A stretch of 64,000 nucleotides of DNA from positions 1-64,000 of the forward strand of contig CAIXAE010000011.1 of NCBI GenBank assembly GCA_903917345.1, in the 5' to 3' direction. Source of the stretch: an uncultured Methylococcaceae bacterium. Its GTDB lineage: Bacteria > Pseudomonadota > Gammaproteobacteria > Methylococcales > Methylomonadaceae. The position numbers and the translations under genes were made by a program. Under the pieces are notes generated by a model. That model had not been told where the DNA came from and searched no databases. It worked only from the letters and a program-made list of their open reading frames with translations. Every line of letters starts with the position of its first letter. Position 1 is the stretch's first letter. Below, one piece after another: positions 49,709 through 61,742 of this stretch.

Positions 49709-50011
49709 CTAAGCAATTTTTTCTTTACGTGGGCGGCCGCTTCTGGGTTTGTCTAATAAGCCACAAATGCCGTCTTTGGTCCAAGATTTTAACCAAGCAA
49801 TAGTCGTTTGTTTGCAGACTCCAAAAATGTCTGATAATTCTTGAGCTTCAAATCCAGCATTGCTTAGAAGAACGGCATGTGCTCTCATTCTTGGTGTGTG
49901 GCCAGGATGACCCTTTTTCATGTGTTCTAAAGTAATTTTTTCTTCCGCCGTAAGTTCTTTAATAAGAGTCATGGTCATATTTCCTTTTTGAAAGTCAGGT
50001 TTATTATTCAA
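49709..50011 (-). CDS. Orphan helix-turn-helix protein, IS630-transposase N-terminal type
   Basis: A 100-residue protein matching only the DNA-binding head of IS630-family transposases: RMRAHAVLLSNAGFEAQEL, then the helix-turn-helix IFGVCKQTTIAWLKSW, then the linker DGICGLLDKPRSGRPRK. A full transposase has about 340 residues with a DDE domain; no such sequence follows in any frame, though an A6 run near the end resembles the slip site of two-ORF IS630 elements. It is either a transposon remnant or a retained DNA-binding protein. A start 12 codons inside is possible. Confidence 0.7.
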   Translation of the reverse strand: MNNKPDFQKGNMTMTLIKELTAEEKITLEHMKKGHPGHTPRMRAHAVLLSNAGFEAQELSDIFGVCKQTTIAWLKSWTKDGICGLLDKPRSGRPRKEKIA

Positions 50012-50443
50012 TTTTATGAAAGTATTTATTATCTATTGCTGAGTGTTTTACAGAATATAAAGGCTTCTGTTTGTTTCGCTATAAAATTTTCTTTCTCAAT
50101 CTTTAATTGCACTGAATAGAGGAAAGGTTCAACATGAGATATAAAAAAGTTAAATTATTTTATTGATTGTCTGTGAGTGATGAGGCGATTGGTAATAATG
50201 TTCTGATTTTGTTGACTTGTTGGGTAGGTTATTTACTTTTAAATATAAAGATCAACACAGATGAAAGCGTTACTAACTCAAAAATAGCGTAGCGAGTGGT
50301 TTATAGTGTAAGAATTTTACTAAAATCTGTCATTATTTAGGTGTTTAGCTAAATAAAGACAATGACGGCAAGGCCAATGTCGATTAAAATAACCTCGTTT
50401 TACATTAGCTGCGTGCAGTTTCTCTCTGAACTTCATATTTTAA
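50012..50443 (+). other. 432-base gap upstream of pyrG
   Basis: Contains no recognisable gene. It ends in the pyrG promoter region and holds a long imperfect hairpin (a separate entry). The rest is AT-rich sequence without clear features. Confidence 0.6.
50329..50366 (+). promoter_or_regulatory. Imperfect hairpin upstream of pyrG
   Basis: Outer arms GTCAT/ATGAC and inner arms TATTTAG/CTAAATA enclose an 8-base loop. It lies about 78 bases before the pyrG start and could be an operator or a leader hairpin. There is no T-run, so it is not a standard terminator. Confidence 0.3.
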
Positions 50444-54197
<3,754 letters not shown>

Positions 54198-54273
54198 GAT
54201 TCTTAACATATAAGTGCACAGTATCTGGGATTAATAAAATACCTCACTGGGCGCTTAAATTGGCTACAACATT

Positions 54274-54543
54274 ATGAAAGTTATTTTAGCCGTTGTTGTT
54301 TTGTTGATTGGTCTTTTGCAATACCGACTTTGGTATGGTGATGGTGGCATTGAGCAGACCAAAACATTCCAACAAGAACTGAATGATTTAAAAAAACAAG
54401 TTGAAGAAAAGCACTTTCGCAATAAAGCACTTTATGCGGAAGTTGAAGATTTAAGAAAAGGTCAGGAAGCCATCGAAGAGAGAGCCAGAAATGAGCTGGG
54501 TATGATCAAAGAGGGCGAAACCTTTTTTCAGGTACTTGAATGA
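54274..54543 (+). CDS. ftsB: Cell division protein FtsB
   Basis: A bitopic divisome protein that joins FtsL and FtsQ. It has 89 residues: a membrane helix at about 2-20 (VILAVVVLLIGLLQYRLW), a leucine-zipper coiled coil at about 30-70 (QELNDLKKQVEEKH) and the conserved ERARNELGMIKEGE. It lies between eno and ispD as usual, except that an ion-channel gene is interposed. Confidence 0.94.
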   Translation: MKVILAVVVLLIGLLQYRLWYGDGGIEQTKTFQQELNDLKKQVEEKHFRNKALYAEVEDLRKGQEAIEERARNELGMIKEGETFFQVLE

Positions 54544-54561
54544 TGTTATGAGCAGTATATT

Positions 54562-54608
54562 AAGGCGGCAAGCTAAGAGTGCTAAACACTTTTGGATTGC
54601 CGCCTTTT
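54562..54608 (+). terminator. Terminator-like hairpin after ftsB
   Basis: Arms AAGGCGGCAA/TTGCCGCCTTTT enclose about 25 bases that themselves hold a small AGTG/CACT hairpin. The 3' arm merges into a T-run. It would separate ftsB from the ion-channel gene. Confidence 0.6.
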
Positions 54609-54667
54609 CTGTTTGTACGTTATACAAAAAAAATGTTTATAGAGTTATCCTTTTAAAGTTAATCATT

Positions 54668-55114
54668 ATGAATATAGTAGAAACTATTAAAGAAGCGTTA
54701 GCGTTGTTAAGAACGGTACTGAGTGAGTTAAGCAATAAACAAAACTTACTCAATTTATTAATATTGGCCTTTGCTGTATCGGTCGGCGCAGGCACGATAT
54801 TGTATCTATTAGATGCCAATATCCATTCATTATTGGATGGTATTTGGTCTGCATGGGTTACGATGACGCACGTGGGATTTGGGGATGTGGTGCCGACTTC
54901 TTTCTTAGGACGCATTTTATCGGCCGCCTTAATTTTGTTTGGATTGGTTCTATTCTCGTTATTTACTGCTTTATTATCAGTCAATTTAATTGGAAAAAAT
55001 ATTGATGCTTTGGATCATGATGTGAATCATATTGAGGCAGAAGAAAGTCAGATTCTTAAAGAGTTGGCTAGATTACATGTCCGTTTAGATGCTTTGGAAA
55101 AACAAAATAAATGA
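54668..55114 (+). CDS. Two-helix potassium-channel-like protein
   Basis: A 148-residue membrane protein from the ATG after the upstream hairpin; longer frames run through that hairpin and are rejected. A helix at about 28-48, a pore segment with the filter-like T67-H68-V69-G70-F71-G72-D73, and a second helix at about 83-105 match the two-helix ion-channel fold (Ion_trans_2). Residues 115-148 form a coiled coil, likely for tetramers. The filter is HVGFGD rather than TVGYGD, so selectivity is uncertain. It overlaps ispD by 4 bases. Confidence 0.85.
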   Translation: MNIVETIKEALALLRTVLSELSNKQNLLNLLILAFAVSVGAGTILYLLDANIHSLLDGIWSAWVTMTHVGFGDVVPTSFLGRILSAALILFGLVLFSLFTALLSVNLIGKNIDALDHDVNHIEAEESQILKELARLHVRLDALEKQNK

Positions 55115-55809
55115 CTATAGATACGAAATTTTGGGCAGTCGTTCCTGCTGCGGGTGTCGGTAAGCGAATGAACGCAGATAGACCTAAACAATATTTGGAA
55201 CTCGCTGATAAAGCAGTGATAGAGCATACTTTATTACGTTTGCTGAGTGCTGATGTATTTAGCGCCATAGCTGTCGCAATATCTAAAGAAGATCCCTATT
55301 GGCCAGAGCTTGAAGTCTCTTTACATGAAAAAATCATCACGGCTGATGGGGGTAAAGAGCGTTCAGATTCTGTTTTATCAGCATTAAAGTCTATTAGAGC
55401 TTTAGCTTCTGACGATGATTGGGTGTTAGTTCATGATGCGGCTAGACCTTGTATTACAGCAACTGATATAAAGTTATTAATTAATACCTTGCGTGATGAT
55501 GATGTGGGTGGCATTTTAGCGCTCTCTTCTCATGATACTTTAAAAGATGTGCAGGGTACGTTTATAAGAGGTACTTTAGATAGAAGCCATATTTGGCGGG
55601 CTTTAACACCTCAGATGTTTAAATACGGTAGTTTGAAAAATGCACTTGAGATTGCTGAAGGTAACCCTGCTATTACCGATGAAGCCAGTGCTCTAGAATT
55701 ACAAGGTTTACAACCCAAGATAGTTGAAGGTCGTCCTGATAATATAAAAATTACTCGACCTGAAGATTTAGCATTAGCACAGTTTTATATGGAGCACCAA
55801 AATGATTAG
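55111..55809 (+). CDS. ispD: 2-C-methyl-D-erythritol 4-phosphate cytidylyltransferase
   Basis: Third step of the MEP isoprenoid pathway, making CDP-methylerythritol. It has 232 residues with the nucleotide-binding [20 protein letters not shown] and [10 protein letters not shown]. The product supplies the isoprene units that the squalene-based sterol genes downstream need. It overlaps ispF by 8 bases. Confidence 0.97.
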   Translation: MTIDTKFWAVVPAAGVGKRMNADRPKQYLELADKAVIEHTLLRLLSADVFSAIAVAISKEDPYWPELEVSLHEKIITADGGKERSDSVLSALKSIRALASDDDWVLVHDAARPCITATDIKLLINTLRDDDVGGILALSSHDTLKDVQGTFIRGTLDRSHIWRALTPQMFKYGSLKNALEIAEGNPAITDEASALELQGLQPKIVEGRPDNIKITRPEDLALAQFYMEHQND

Positions 55810-56275
55810 AGTGGGTATGGGCTATGATGTCCATCGATTTAAAGACGATGGCGATGTTATTTTAGGTGGCGTTAAAATTCCTTATGAACAGGGCTTAGAG
55901 GCGCATTCTGACGGCGATGTGGTTTTACACGCTTTATGTGATGCATTATTAGGTGCCGCTGCTTTGGGAGACATTGGTAAACATTTTCCAGATACAGACC
56001 CTGAGTTTAAAGGCGCTGATAGTCGTGTTTTACTGCGTCATGTCTATAGCATTGTGCAGGATAAAGGCTATTTATTAGTGAATGCGGATATTACTATTAT
56101 TGCTCAGGCACCTAAAATGGCACCCTATATTGTGGCTATGTGTAATCATATTGCTGATGATTTAAACGTAGATCTTGATTGCATTAACGTTAAAGCGACT
56201 ACGACAGAAAAGTTAGGTTTTGAAGGCCGTAAAGAGGGTATTGCTGTCCAAGCCGTGGTTTTAATTGAGAAATAA
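55802..56275 (+). CDS. ispF: 2-C-methyl-D-erythritol 2,4-cyclodiphosphate synthase
   Basis: Fifth step of the MEP pathway, a zinc-dependent trimer. It has 157 residues with the metal motif MGYDVHRF (Asp and His) and the histidine of [19 protein letters not shown]. The C-terminal [18 protein letters not shown] is typical. It overlaps ispD and is followed by truD. Confidence 0.97.
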   Translation: MIRVGMGYDVHRFKDDGDVILGGVKIPYEQGLEAHSDGDVVLHALCDALLGAAALGDIGKHFPDTDPEFKGADSRVLLRHVYSIVQDKGYLLVNADITIIAQAPKMAPYIVAMCNHIADDLNVDLDCINVKATTTEKLGFEGRKEGIAVQAVVLIEK

Positions 56276-56310
56276 TAAATTATTTGTGTGCTAACAATAA
56301 TATAAATGAT

Positions 56311-57348
56311 ATGGAGACCTATTCAGCTGAAATTGAAATACCCGAGTGGCCTTATGTATGTGGAGGACCTTCAGGCGTCGGTAAGCTTCGGGTTTTACCC
56401 GAAGATTTTAGAGTTATAGAGTATTTGAGTTTTGAGCCTTCTGGGGATGGGGAGCATGCTTTTTTACAAATCCAAAAGACGGGCGAAAACACAGAGTTTG
56501 TAGCTAGGTTGTTAGCACGATTTGCTAATGTTAGACAGCGTGATGTGGGTTTTGCGGGGCTAAAAGATCGGCATGCAGTGACTACGCAATGGTTTAGTGT
56601 GTGGTTGCCCGGTAAGACAGATCCCGATTGGACGCTATTTGAGATGGATACGATCAAGGTGCTTCAAGTTATTCGGCATGCTAGAAAATTAAAGCGTGGC
56701 GTGCTATCGGCTAATAGTTTTATCGTTCGAATTAAAGATTGGCGGGGTGATGAGCAAAAAACGTATCAGAAATTAGAGGTCATTAAGTCAAACGGTATTC
56801 CTAATTATTTCGGCTCACAACGCTTTGGCAATAATGGGTTAAATGTAAAGAAGGCTATAGCCATGTTTAACGGTGCTAAAGTGGGTAGAGAGCAACGCAG
56901 TATCTATCTATCTGCGGCTCGGTCTTTTCTTTTTAATCATATCTTAGCATATCGAGTGGTTCATGAAATATGGAATCAAGCCGTATCGGGTGACACTTAT
57001 TTGTTTGATGGTTCTCATAGTAGTTTTAAATCGGATCAACCTGTTACTGATATTATCAATCGCTTAGCAACAAAAGATATTCATCCTTCCGGCGCCTTGT
57101 TTGGTAAAGGAAACGACGGAGTTTCGATGGATGCTTTAACGTTGGAAAACTTAATACTGCAGGTTTATCCTCAGTTGACTCAAGGATTGATAGCGGCGGG
57201 TGTTGAATACGATAGACGTGCTTTACGCGTTATTGTGAAAGATTTACAGGGACAATTTTTACCAGAGAATATTTTAGAGCTTAGTTTTACCCTGCCAGCA
57301 GGGAGTTATGCAACGGCTGTTTTACGTGAGTTGGTGAACTTTGAGTAA
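56311..57348 (+). CDS. truD: tRNA pseudouridine(13) synthase TruD
   Basis: Forms pseudouridine 13 in tRNA-Glu. It has 345 residues from the first ATG; a TTG nine codons earlier is a possible but weaker start. The catalytic aspartate lies in FAGLKDRHAVTTQ, followed by GVLSANSFIVRI, IPNYFGSQRFG, LSAARSFLFN and the C-terminal LPAGSYATAVLREL. Its 3' end overlaps the convergent smr gene by 27 bases. Confidence 0.94.
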   Translation: METYSAEIEIPEWPYVCGGPSGVGKLRVLPEDFRVIEYLSFEPSGDGEHAFLQIQKTGENTEFVARLLARFANVRQRDVGFAGLKDRHAVTTQWFSVWLPGKTDPDWTLFEMDTIKVLQVIRHARKLKRGVLSANSFIVRIKDWRGDEQKTYQKLEVIKSNGIPNYFGSQRFGNNGLNVKKAIAMFNGAKVGREQRSIYLSAARSFLFNHILAYRVVHEIWNQAVSGDTYLFDGSHSSFKSDQPVTDIINRLATKDIHPSGALFGKGNDGVSMDALTLENLILQVYPQLTQGLIAAGVEYDRRALRVIVKDLQGQFLPENILELSFTLPAGSYATAVLRELVNFE

Positions 57349-57864
57349 TACAAATAATGCGCCTGTACCGCCCGCACTTGGTGGTGCTGAGCAAAAAGCT
57401 TGTACATCTTTGTGTTGCCTTAACCATAAGTTAAGATCGTTTTTGAGTACGGGTTGATTGTCTAAAGAGCGATAACCTTTACCGTGAACTATGTGTACGC
57501 AGCGCAAGTGTGTGGAAACACAGTTATTTAAAAAGTGAAGTAATTGGTTTTTTGCGGTGTTACTCGTTAGGCCATGTAAATCAATATCGGCATCAATACC
57601 ATAAAAGCCCTTGCGTAACTTTTTTAAGACGTTGTTTTGTACGCCAGGTGCAGTATAACTGAGACTGTCTTCAAGGCCTACCTTTTCGGGCTCAATAGCG
57701 GTGTTAAAAAGAGGTGACTCTAAATTTATACTGTTAGATTTGGGGTAAGGCTTGGGCTTTTCTTTTTGATTTAATAAAATTTTATTAGAATTAACGATGG
57801 CTATTTCGCCAATGCTTTGGCGAAATAAATCTATATCTTCTTGAGTCAGGTTTTTTTTTACCAC
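57322..57864 (-). CDS. Smr domain protein (SmrA/SmrB type)
   Basis: A 180-residue protein whose C-terminal Smr domain (about 90-180) has DIDLHGLTSNTAKNQLLHFL, the VHIVHGKG motif and SAPPSAGGTGALFVLLK. Gammaproteobacterial Smr proteins such as SmrB cut mRNA at collided ribosomes; the N-terminal half here is a short basic linker as in that group. The role is inferred from the family. It is convergent with and overlaps truD, and divergent from surE. Confidence 0.9.
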   Translation of the reverse strand: MVKKNLTQEDIDLFRQSIGEIAIVNSNKILLNQKEKPKPYPKSNSINLESPLFNTAIEPEKVGLEDSLSYTAPGVQNNVLKKLRKGFYGIDADIDLHGLTSNTAKNQLLHFLNNCVSTHLRCVHIVHGKGYRSLDNQPVLKNDLNLWLRQHKDVQAFCSAPPSAGGTGALFVLLKVHQLT

Positions 57865-57939
57865 GAAAGCTGATTTTATTGGTTATAGTTGCTAAGATGC
57901 CTGATTTTATAGTTTATTACGCTAATTGGCGAATTGATA

Positions 57940-58695
57940 ATGCATATTTTGTTAAGTAATGATGATGGCTATTTGGCTGAAGGATTAGTCTCATTAGCTA
58001 AAGCTTTAAGCAAGCATGCTGAAATATCAGTGGTTGCGCCGGATAGAAATCGCAGTGCGGCAAGTAATTCCCTCACCTTAGAAATGCCGTTGCGAGCTTA
58101 TAAAGCAGAAAATGGGTTTATAAGAGTTGATGGCACACCGACAGATTGTGTGCATTTAGCCATTACAGGTTTGTTGGATAAAGAACCCGATATGGTTTTT
58201 GCGGGGATTAATCACGGTTCTAATTTGGGTGATGATGTCCTTTACTCTGGGACGGTTGCCGCGGCTACGGAAGGTCGATTTTTAGGGTTACCCGCTATTG
58301 CGATTTCTTTAGTGGGTAGTAATCCGACTCATTTTGAAACAGCTGCCGAAGTGGCGGCAACTTTATTAAAACAAATTATTGCCCATCCATTGCCTAAAGA
58401 TATTATTCTTAATGTGAATGTGCCTGATGTGCCTGTCGAAGATATAAAAGGCTACCAATCTACACGTTTGGGTCAGCGTCATAAGTCTGAAGCTGTCATT
58501 AAAAGTATAGATCCACGAGGGCGTATTATTTATTGGGTAGGGCCGCCTGGTATGGAGCAAGACGCGGGTGAAGGTACAGATTTTTATGCTGTAAATGCGG
58601 GCTATGTTTCTGTAACGCCTTTACAAATTGATTTAACGGATTACGAAAGTATTAATGCATTAAGTACATGGCTGCCTAGGGTAAAAAGGTTATGA
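57940..58695 (+). CDS. surE: 5'-nucleotidase SurE
   Basis: A metal-dependent phosphatase of nucleoside monophosphates and short polyphosphate. It has 251 residues from the ATG giving [11 protein letters not shown]; a TTG two codons earlier is less likely. The metal ligands are in [16 protein letters not shown] and [11 protein letters not shown]. It overlaps pcm by 4 bases, the conserved surE-pcm pair. Confidence 0.96.
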   Translation: MHILLSNDDGYLAEGLVSLAKALSKHAEISVVAPDRNRSAASNSLTLEMPLRAYKAENGFIRVDGTPTDCVHLAITGLLDKEPDMVFAGINHGSNLGDDVLYSGTVAAATEGRFLGLPAIAISLVGSNPTHFETAAEVAATLLKQIIAHPLPKDIILNVNVPDVPVEDIKGYQSTRLGQRHKSEAVIKSIDPRGRIIYWVGPPGMEQDAGEGTDFYAVNAGYVSVTPLQIDLTDYESINALSTWLPRVKRL

Positions 58696-59354
58696 ATATG
58701 AGTTTGCAAGGCATGGGGATGACTTCGTTGCGTACCCGAGGTCGCATGATTAAGCGATTGTCTGATCAAGGTATTAAGAATCAAAAAGTGTTAGAAGTCA
58801 TGCGAGATACGCCAAGACATATCTTTATGGATGAGGCGTTATCTAGCCGTGCCTATGAAGATACTGCATTACCGATTGGTTATAATCAAACTATTTCACA
58901 ACCTTATATCGTTGCTAGAATGACAGAGTTGCTTTTGGAGTCTAGTGGGCATTTAGAAAAAGTCCTTGAGATAGGCACAGGGTGTGGCTATCAAACAGCT
59001 ATATTGGCCCCTTTTGTTGATCGTGTTTATTCTGTTGAGCGTATTTTGCCATTACAGCGCAAGGCTAGAAGTCACCTTGTTGATTTGAAGATTAAAAATA
59101 TTAGTTATCTCTATAATGATGGTAATGTGGGTTGGCCAGAATATGCGCCTTATAATGGCATTATTGCTTCTGCCGCACCTACAGAAATTCCTTTTCAATT
59201 AATTCAACAATTAGCCGTTGGTGGCGTTATGGTCATTCCCGTAGGGCATAACGGACAGCAAGTGTTGCAACGGGTGACACGTAAAGCAAGCGGTTATGAA
59301 GTTGAAGAGATTGAGCCGGTTACATTTGTACCTTTTTTGGCAGGAAAAGAATAA
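58692..59354 (+). CDS. pcm: Protein-L-isoaspartate O-methyltransferase
   Basis: Repairs isoaspartyl residues using S-adenosylmethionine. It has 220 residues. [35 protein letters not shown] and the SAM-binding [14 protein letters not shown] are signatures. In many relatives nlpD and rpoS follow; here the sterol genes follow after a 128-base gap. Confidence 0.95.
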   Translation: MNMSLQGMGMTSLRTRGRMIKRLSDQGIKNQKVLEVMRDTPRHIFMDEALSSRAYEDTALPIGYNQTISQPYIVARMTELLLESSGHLEKVLEIGTGCGYQTAILAPFVDRVYSVERILPLQRKARSHLVDLKIKNISYLYNDGNVGWPEYAPYNGIIASAAPTEIPFQLIQQLAVGGVMVIPVGHNGQQVLQRVTRKASGYEVEEIEPVTFVPFLAGKE

Positions 59355-59482
59355 GGTTTGTACAATAATCAGTCACCGCGTAAAATCATACCAGGCTTGG
59401 GATTTTACTGAATGACTAAAAGTTTGTGCTTTTTGGGATCAATGATTAACCCTTCGTAGTAATTTTTTATAATGATTGAGTT

Positions 59483-61123
59483 ATGACGAAACCAAATCAA
59501 GAAACTTCCCTGTTTTCTGGTCTAGAACCTCCAAAGATGCCAGGCGCATTACCTCTCTTCGGGCACATGCTCAAGTTCGGCAAGAATCCTTTTTTATACA
59601 TGATGAATCTTAGAAACAGCCTAGGAGAAATAGGCGAGTTTCGTATGTTTCATCAAAAAATGGTTTTGATGACCGGACCAGAAGCTAATGAGGCTTTTTT
59701 TCGTGCGCCCGATGCACAGCTTGATCAAAGCCAAGCATATAAAATTATGACGCCTATCTTTGGCAAAGGTGTCGTGTTTGATGCGCCTCCGCATAAAAAA
59801 GATCAACAACTCAAAATGCTAATGCCAGTTTTGCGTGATAAACCTATGCGTGGCTATGCGCAAGTTATCGTGCAAGAAGTCGAAGATATGATTGCCGGCT
59901 GGGGTGAAGCAGGTGAAATTGATTTGTTGGAGTTCATGAAAGAACTCACGATTTACACCTCTAGTCATTGTCTATTGGGCGATGAGTTTCGTTATGAGTT
60001 AAATGAAGAATTTGCCAAGATTTATCATGATTTGGAAAAAGGCGTTAATCCTTTAGCGTTTGTCTTTCCGTACTTGCCACTCCCCGTATTTCGTCGCAGA
60101 GATAAAGCGCGAGCTCGCTTACAAGAGTTAGTGACGGGTATTATTGCTAAAAGAGCTTTAAAAGCTGAAAAAAGTGATGATGCATTTCAGTTATTAATCG
60201 ATTCAAAATATGATGATGGTACCTCTTTATCTCCCCATGAAATTACGGGCATGTTAATTGGGACTATCTTCGCTGGCCATCATACAACTGCTGGGACTGC
60301 CGCTTGGACTTTATTAGAATTAGCTAGAAGACCTGAGCAATTGGAGTTGGTTTTAACTGAATTAGATCAACTGTTTGGTTTTGATGGTGACGTGACTTTT
60401 CAGTCCTTGCGTGAAATTCCGGTTCTAGAGAATGTTGTTAAAGAAGTCTTACGATTGCATCCGCCATTGATCTTTTTAATTCGAAAAGTGATGAAGGATT
60501 TTCACTTTAAAGGGTATACCGTTAAGGCAGGTAAATACGTATGCGCTTCGCCACGCGTGTCACATCGTATTGCAGAAATATTTCCTGATCCAGAAAAGTT
60601 TGATTTAGAGCGGTATTCAGAAGAACGTCAAGAAGATGCAAGACCGTTTAGTTGGATTGCTTTTGGTGGTGGCAAGCATAAGTGTACGGGCAATGCCTTT
60701 GCTATGTTGCAGTTAAAAGCTATTTTTAGCATCTTATTACGACGCTATACTTTTGAATTGGTTGATGAAAAAGATCAATATCAAGATGATTTTACTCAGA
60801 TGGTGGTGCAACCGTTATCACCTTGTCGAGTGCGTTATGTTAAGCGCAAAAGTCTGCAGGCTAGTACTGAAGAAATTGCTGAGTCTAGCGTGGCGCAGAC
60901 GGAAACCGTTGAACCAACAGGCTTTCAAATTCATTTAGATAGAGAATTATGTCAAGGGCATGCGACTTGTATGGCAGAAGCACCAGAGCTTTTTCAGGTA
61001 GATGACGAAGGCAATGTGACGGTACTTCAGGATAACCCTAGTTTAGAGGCTTTAGAAAAAGCCCAGCTCGCTGAAAAATATTGCCCTACCAAAGCAATTC
61101 TTATTAAAACCACAAATACGTAA
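59483..61123 (+). CDS. Sterol 14-alpha-demethylase (CYP51) fused to a 3Fe-4S ferredoxin
   Basis: Removes the C14 methyl group of a lanosterol-type sterol. It has 546 residues. The P450 part (about 1-450) has the CYP51 B-C signature YKIMTPIFGKGVVFD, the I-helix AGHHTT (His266-267), the ExxR pair Glu321/Arg324 and the heme loop FGGGKHKCTG with Cys401. A Ser/Thr/Glu-rich linker (about 455-478) joins a C-terminal ferredoxin with Cys490, Cys496 and Cys534-Pro, three cysteines as for a [3Fe-4S] cluster. The same fusion is known in Methylococcus capsulatus. It is the first gene of the sterol operon. Confidence 0.95.
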   Translation: MTKPNQETSLFSGLEPPKMPGALPLFGHMLKFGKNPFLYMMNLRNSLGEIGEFRMFHQKMVLMTGPEANEAFFRAPDAQLDQSQAYKIMTPIFGKGVVFDAPPHKKDQQLKMLMPVLRDKPMRGYAQVIVQEVEDMIAGWGEAGEIDLLEFMKELTIYTSSHCLLGDEFRYELNEEFAKIYHDLEKGVNPLAFVFPYLPLPVFRRRDKARARLQELVTGIIAKRALKAEKSDDAFQLLIDSKYDDGTSLSPHEITGMLIGTIFAGHHTTAGTAAWTLLELARRPEQLELVLTELDQLFGFDGDVTFQSLREIPVLENVVKEVLRLHPPLIFLIRKVMKDFHFKGYTVKAGKYVCASPRVSHRIAEIFPDPEKFDLERYSEERQEDARPFSWIAFGGGKHKCTGNAFAMLQLKAIFSILLRRYTFELVDEKDQYQDDFTQMVVQPLSPCRVRYVKRKSLQASTEEIAESSVAQTETVEPTGFQIHLDRELCQGHATCMAEAPELFQVDDEGNVTVLQDNPSLEALEKAQLAEKYCPTKAILIKTTNT

Positions 61124-61134
61124 TAGAGACAACC

Positions 61135-61737
61135 ATGGCGGTATATCCCAGAGCAGAACTTGAAGAAATGGTAGAACGTTGGTTACAAGCTAACCGTGAC
61201 GCAGAAAAAGAAGGTAACTGGCCTAAATATTTAGGGGCAATGTATACCGATGATGCGGAATACCGTTGGAATATTGGCCCAAATGAAGAGTTTGTCGCGC
61301 GCAGTCGTAAAGAGATTGAAGAGTGGGCCTTAGGCGTACAAATGGAAGGTTTTGAAGAATGGCGTTATCCTTATCATCGTATTTTAATTGATGAAAAACA
61401 GGGTGAGGTTATTGGTTTGTGGACCCAAGTTTCTCCCGCAGTGCGAGAAGATGGCACGCATTATCAAGTAGAAGGGATTGGCGGTTCTTGGTTTCGTTAT
61501 GGCGGCAACTATAAATGGGAATGGCAACGCGATTTCTTTGATTTAGGTAATGTAAAAGCCTTGTTTTTTGAGTTGGCTGGTGATGGGAAACTAGATCCTG
61601 CAGTAAAAACAAAAATTGGTAAATTAGCAAAAGGTCAATTATTACCTGGTCATGAGCGATTAAGACCACAGCCTAGTTTGTTTAAGAAATTGAAAGGCTT
61701 TATGGCAATGGTGCGTATTGCTTTATTTAATCGTTAA
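61135..61737 (+). CDS. NTF2-like (SnoaL-type) protein in the sterol operon
   Basis: A 200-residue protein of unknown function. Residues about 5-140 read as an NTF2-like alpha-plus-beta barrel: an N-terminal helix (AELEEMVERWLQANRDAEKE), then MYTDDAEYRWNIGPNEEF, GEVIGLWTQVSP and GIGGSWFRYGGNYKWEWQRDF. The C-terminal 60 residues are basic and end in a hydrophobic helix (LKGFMAMVRIALF) that could touch the membrane. It lies 11 bases after CYP51-ferredoxin and 5 before the cyclase, so it is almost certainly cotranscribed. NTF2-like folds include ketosteroid isomerase and polyketide cyclases; a sterol role is inferred from context. Confidence 0.82.
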   Translation: MAVYPRAELEEMVERWLQANRDAEKEGNWPKYLGAMYTDDAEYRWNIGPNEEFVARSRKEIEEWALGVQMEGFEEWRYPYHRILIDEKQGEVIGLWTQVSPAVREDGTHYQVEGIGGSWFRYGGNYKWEWQRDFFDLGNVKALFFELAGDGKLDPAVKTKIGKLAKGQLLPGHERLRPQPSLFKKLKGFMAMVRIALFNR

Positions 61738-61742
61738 AAGCT

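Noticed and set aside
54536-54667. 44-codon N-terminal extension of the ion-channel protein
   Set aside because: It reads through the hairpin after ftsB and adds no conserved sequence.
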